From assembly GCA_902729315.2 (NCBI GenBank), contig LR746272.1, forward strand, positions 8,024,827 through 8,088,826: 64,000 nucleotides of DNA. Direction: 5' to 3'. The translations under genes were made by a program, and so were the position numbers. This DNA comes from Spirodela intermedia (Eukaryota > Streptophyta > Magnoliopsida > Alismatales > Araceae). The notes under the pieces are model-generated. The model was not told the DNA's origin and made no database searches. It was given only the letters and a program-made list of their open reading frames with translations. Shown piece by piece: positions 63,201 through 64,000 of this stretch; positions within the stretch are counted from its first letter, which is position 1, and the number at the start of each line of letters is the position of its first letter.

Positions 63201-63811
63201 GCCCAATAAAAAAAGGCCTCGTGCGGATGAAATTTGGGCCTATAGTACGCTGGCGCCATATCCATCGGACCCTCATGCTGTCAATTATTATTATTATTAT
63301 TTATCATATAATTATACACTTTCTTCCTTTTTTATCCTCATTCAGGATAATTACGAAATCAATCAAGCAGTCAAACGAAACTTGGAAGATCAACCCTGCA
63401 ACAGAGGGCAAGAATCCTAACCCTAGCCTTAGCCGGGTGGGTGTCGATCCGACGAGGAAGACGACGCGGCTGGCCGAAGGGAAAGGTAAAGAGGAGGGAC
63501 GGGGTGGCCTGATGCCCACAGTCTGGGAGATGATCCTTCTTCTAGGGTTTCTGCAACTCCTCCTGTAAGTGTTCTACTGCTTCGATCACAATGGAAATCC
63601 CAAGCACTCAATCTTCTTTCATTCACCGGCGAGAACAGTATAGCAGACGATATGGTAGCATATACGACGAGGATGATTGGGGAACTAAATCAAAGAGGAC
63701 AGCAAACCCAATGGATCCCGACTGAGAGCTTCCTTAATCGGCGTGGAGGGGCCTCCATTACAAGGAAGGTCCCCCTCCCTCTCTGGATCAGGCTTGATAG
63801 GTAGGGGTTGT
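60261..63811. other. Unassigned right-hand region
   Basis: No gene was recognised over 3.5 kb. 60600-61100 has retroelement-like hints (separate entry). 61180-61580 is GC-rich with GGCGGT-type repeats and open frames in several phases, none with a family match. TGACGTCA lies at 61611-61618. 61700-63100 is AT-rich. A (TTA) run is at 63284-63302, and 63360-63560 is GC-richer and could be a leader or first exon. Confidence 0.4.
60590..61085 (+). mobile_element. Possible Ty1/copia-type retroelement remnant
   Basis: A string GATATCAGAGCATGATG at 60757-60773 resembles the primer-binding site complementary to initiator Met tRNA (TGGTATCAGAGC) that follows the 5' LTR in many plant copia elements. 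It is preceded by sequence that could be an LTR end (about 60625-60755). Downstream, 60984-61053 has a short direct repeat (GTTCAGCCCGTGCAGATGGA and GTTCAGGCCGTACAGACGGA). No gag or pol frame was found, so this is tentative. Confidence 0.3.
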
Positions 63812-64000
63812 TCAACCGCGAGAGCCTCGCGCGAGAGGGGACGGGCGTGGGCTCGGCGTGCCATGCGATCCCGCGGAGGTTGTTCTTCCGAGCCTCAGGC
63901 TCCTGGCCACCCTCAGTTCCCCCACCCGCGGGCTTCGCTCCAATCTGATGTCGTCGAATGTGCCGGAGGAGGAGCTCGTGATCTTCGGGCTCTGGACATG
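63812..64000 (-). CDS. C-terminal end of an unidentified protein (partial, runs off the window)
   Basis: An open frame of 62 codons on the minus strand enters from the right edge and stops with TGA at 63812-63814. It reads SSSSGTFDDIRLERSPRVGE, LRVARSLRLGRTTSAGSHG and TPSPRPSPLARGSRG. It is rich in Ser, Arg and Pro and GC-rich, like the coding parts of other genes here. It has no start codon in the window and no family I can name. It could equally be a GC-rich non-coding stretch or an antisense shadow. Confidence 0.35.
   Translation of the reverse strand, partial: HVQSPKITSSSSGTFDDIRLERSPRVGELRVARSLRLGRTTSAGSHGTPSPRPSPLARGSRG

Noticed and set aside
63127-63420. 97-codon plus-strand frame beginning METSSTLAGVGEPSP
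   Set aside because: Its content changes to an AT-rich TTA run (YYYYY) and has no recognisable domain or splice context.

Overview
This is nuclear DNA from a flowering plant. Nearly every gene is split by many short introns with GT-AG borders. The products are plant-typical: a chloroplast-targeted tryptophan-pathway enzyme, a YABBY transcription factor of the INNER NO OUTER type, a plant-only TIGR01589 protein and an F-box/kelch protein of the chalcone-synthase-degrading type. Intergenic DNA and introns are AT-rich and crowded with GA/CT microsatellites. The species cannot be fixed from the window. The intact INO gene says angiosperm, and an early-diverging lineage is possible but not shown.

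Layout. 0-3.7 kb: 3' two thirds of a cytosolic NADP-isocitrate dehydrogenase (+). 4.7-5.9 kb: intronless F-box/kelch gene (-). 6.7-8.8 kb: CPYC glutaredoxin (+). 9.3-12.5 kb: anthranilate phosphoribosyltransferase (-). 14.3-19.5 kb: U3 snoRNP protein MPP10 (-). 19.5-22.4 kb: AT-rich repeats. 22.4-27.9 kb: PX plus Rubicon-homology protein (+). 29.9-34.4 kb: SRP receptor beta (+), followed by a 75-bp minisatellite. 35.6-38.3 kb: plant multi-pass membrane protein (-). 40.3-42.4 kb: UVR/ApaG protein (-). 44.0-46.0 kb: INO (+). 46.7-47.3 kb: TIGR01589 protein (-). 48.2-50.3 kb: RPB10 (-), head-to-head with TRM61 (+, 50.7-52.8 kb). 56.4-58.7 kb: RBM48 (-). 59.3-60.3 kb: MTQ2/N6AMT1-type methyltransferase (-). 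The last 3.7 kb is mostly unassigned, with a possible retroelement remnant and, at the very edge, an open frame.

Function. The genes are single housekeeping or developmental genes, not an operon or cluster. Several happen to serve gene expression and translation: MPP10 (18S rRNA processing), RPB10 (shared subunit of Pol I, II and III), TRM61 (tRNA m1A58), RBM48 (minor spliceosome), MTQ2 (release-factor methylation) and SRP receptor beta (ER targeting). Only RPB10 and TRM61 are close enough (379 bp) to share a promoter. I found no wholly novel system. The points most worth checking are a GC-AG intron in MTQ2, an apparently missing conserved block in MPP10, a pyrimidine tract placed like the known INO control element, a tandem repeat running up to an MPP10 splice donor, and paired intronic G-boxes. 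Exon borders were assigned by eye, using splice signals, reading phase and family resemblance. For every multi-exon gene the exon lengths and phases add up.
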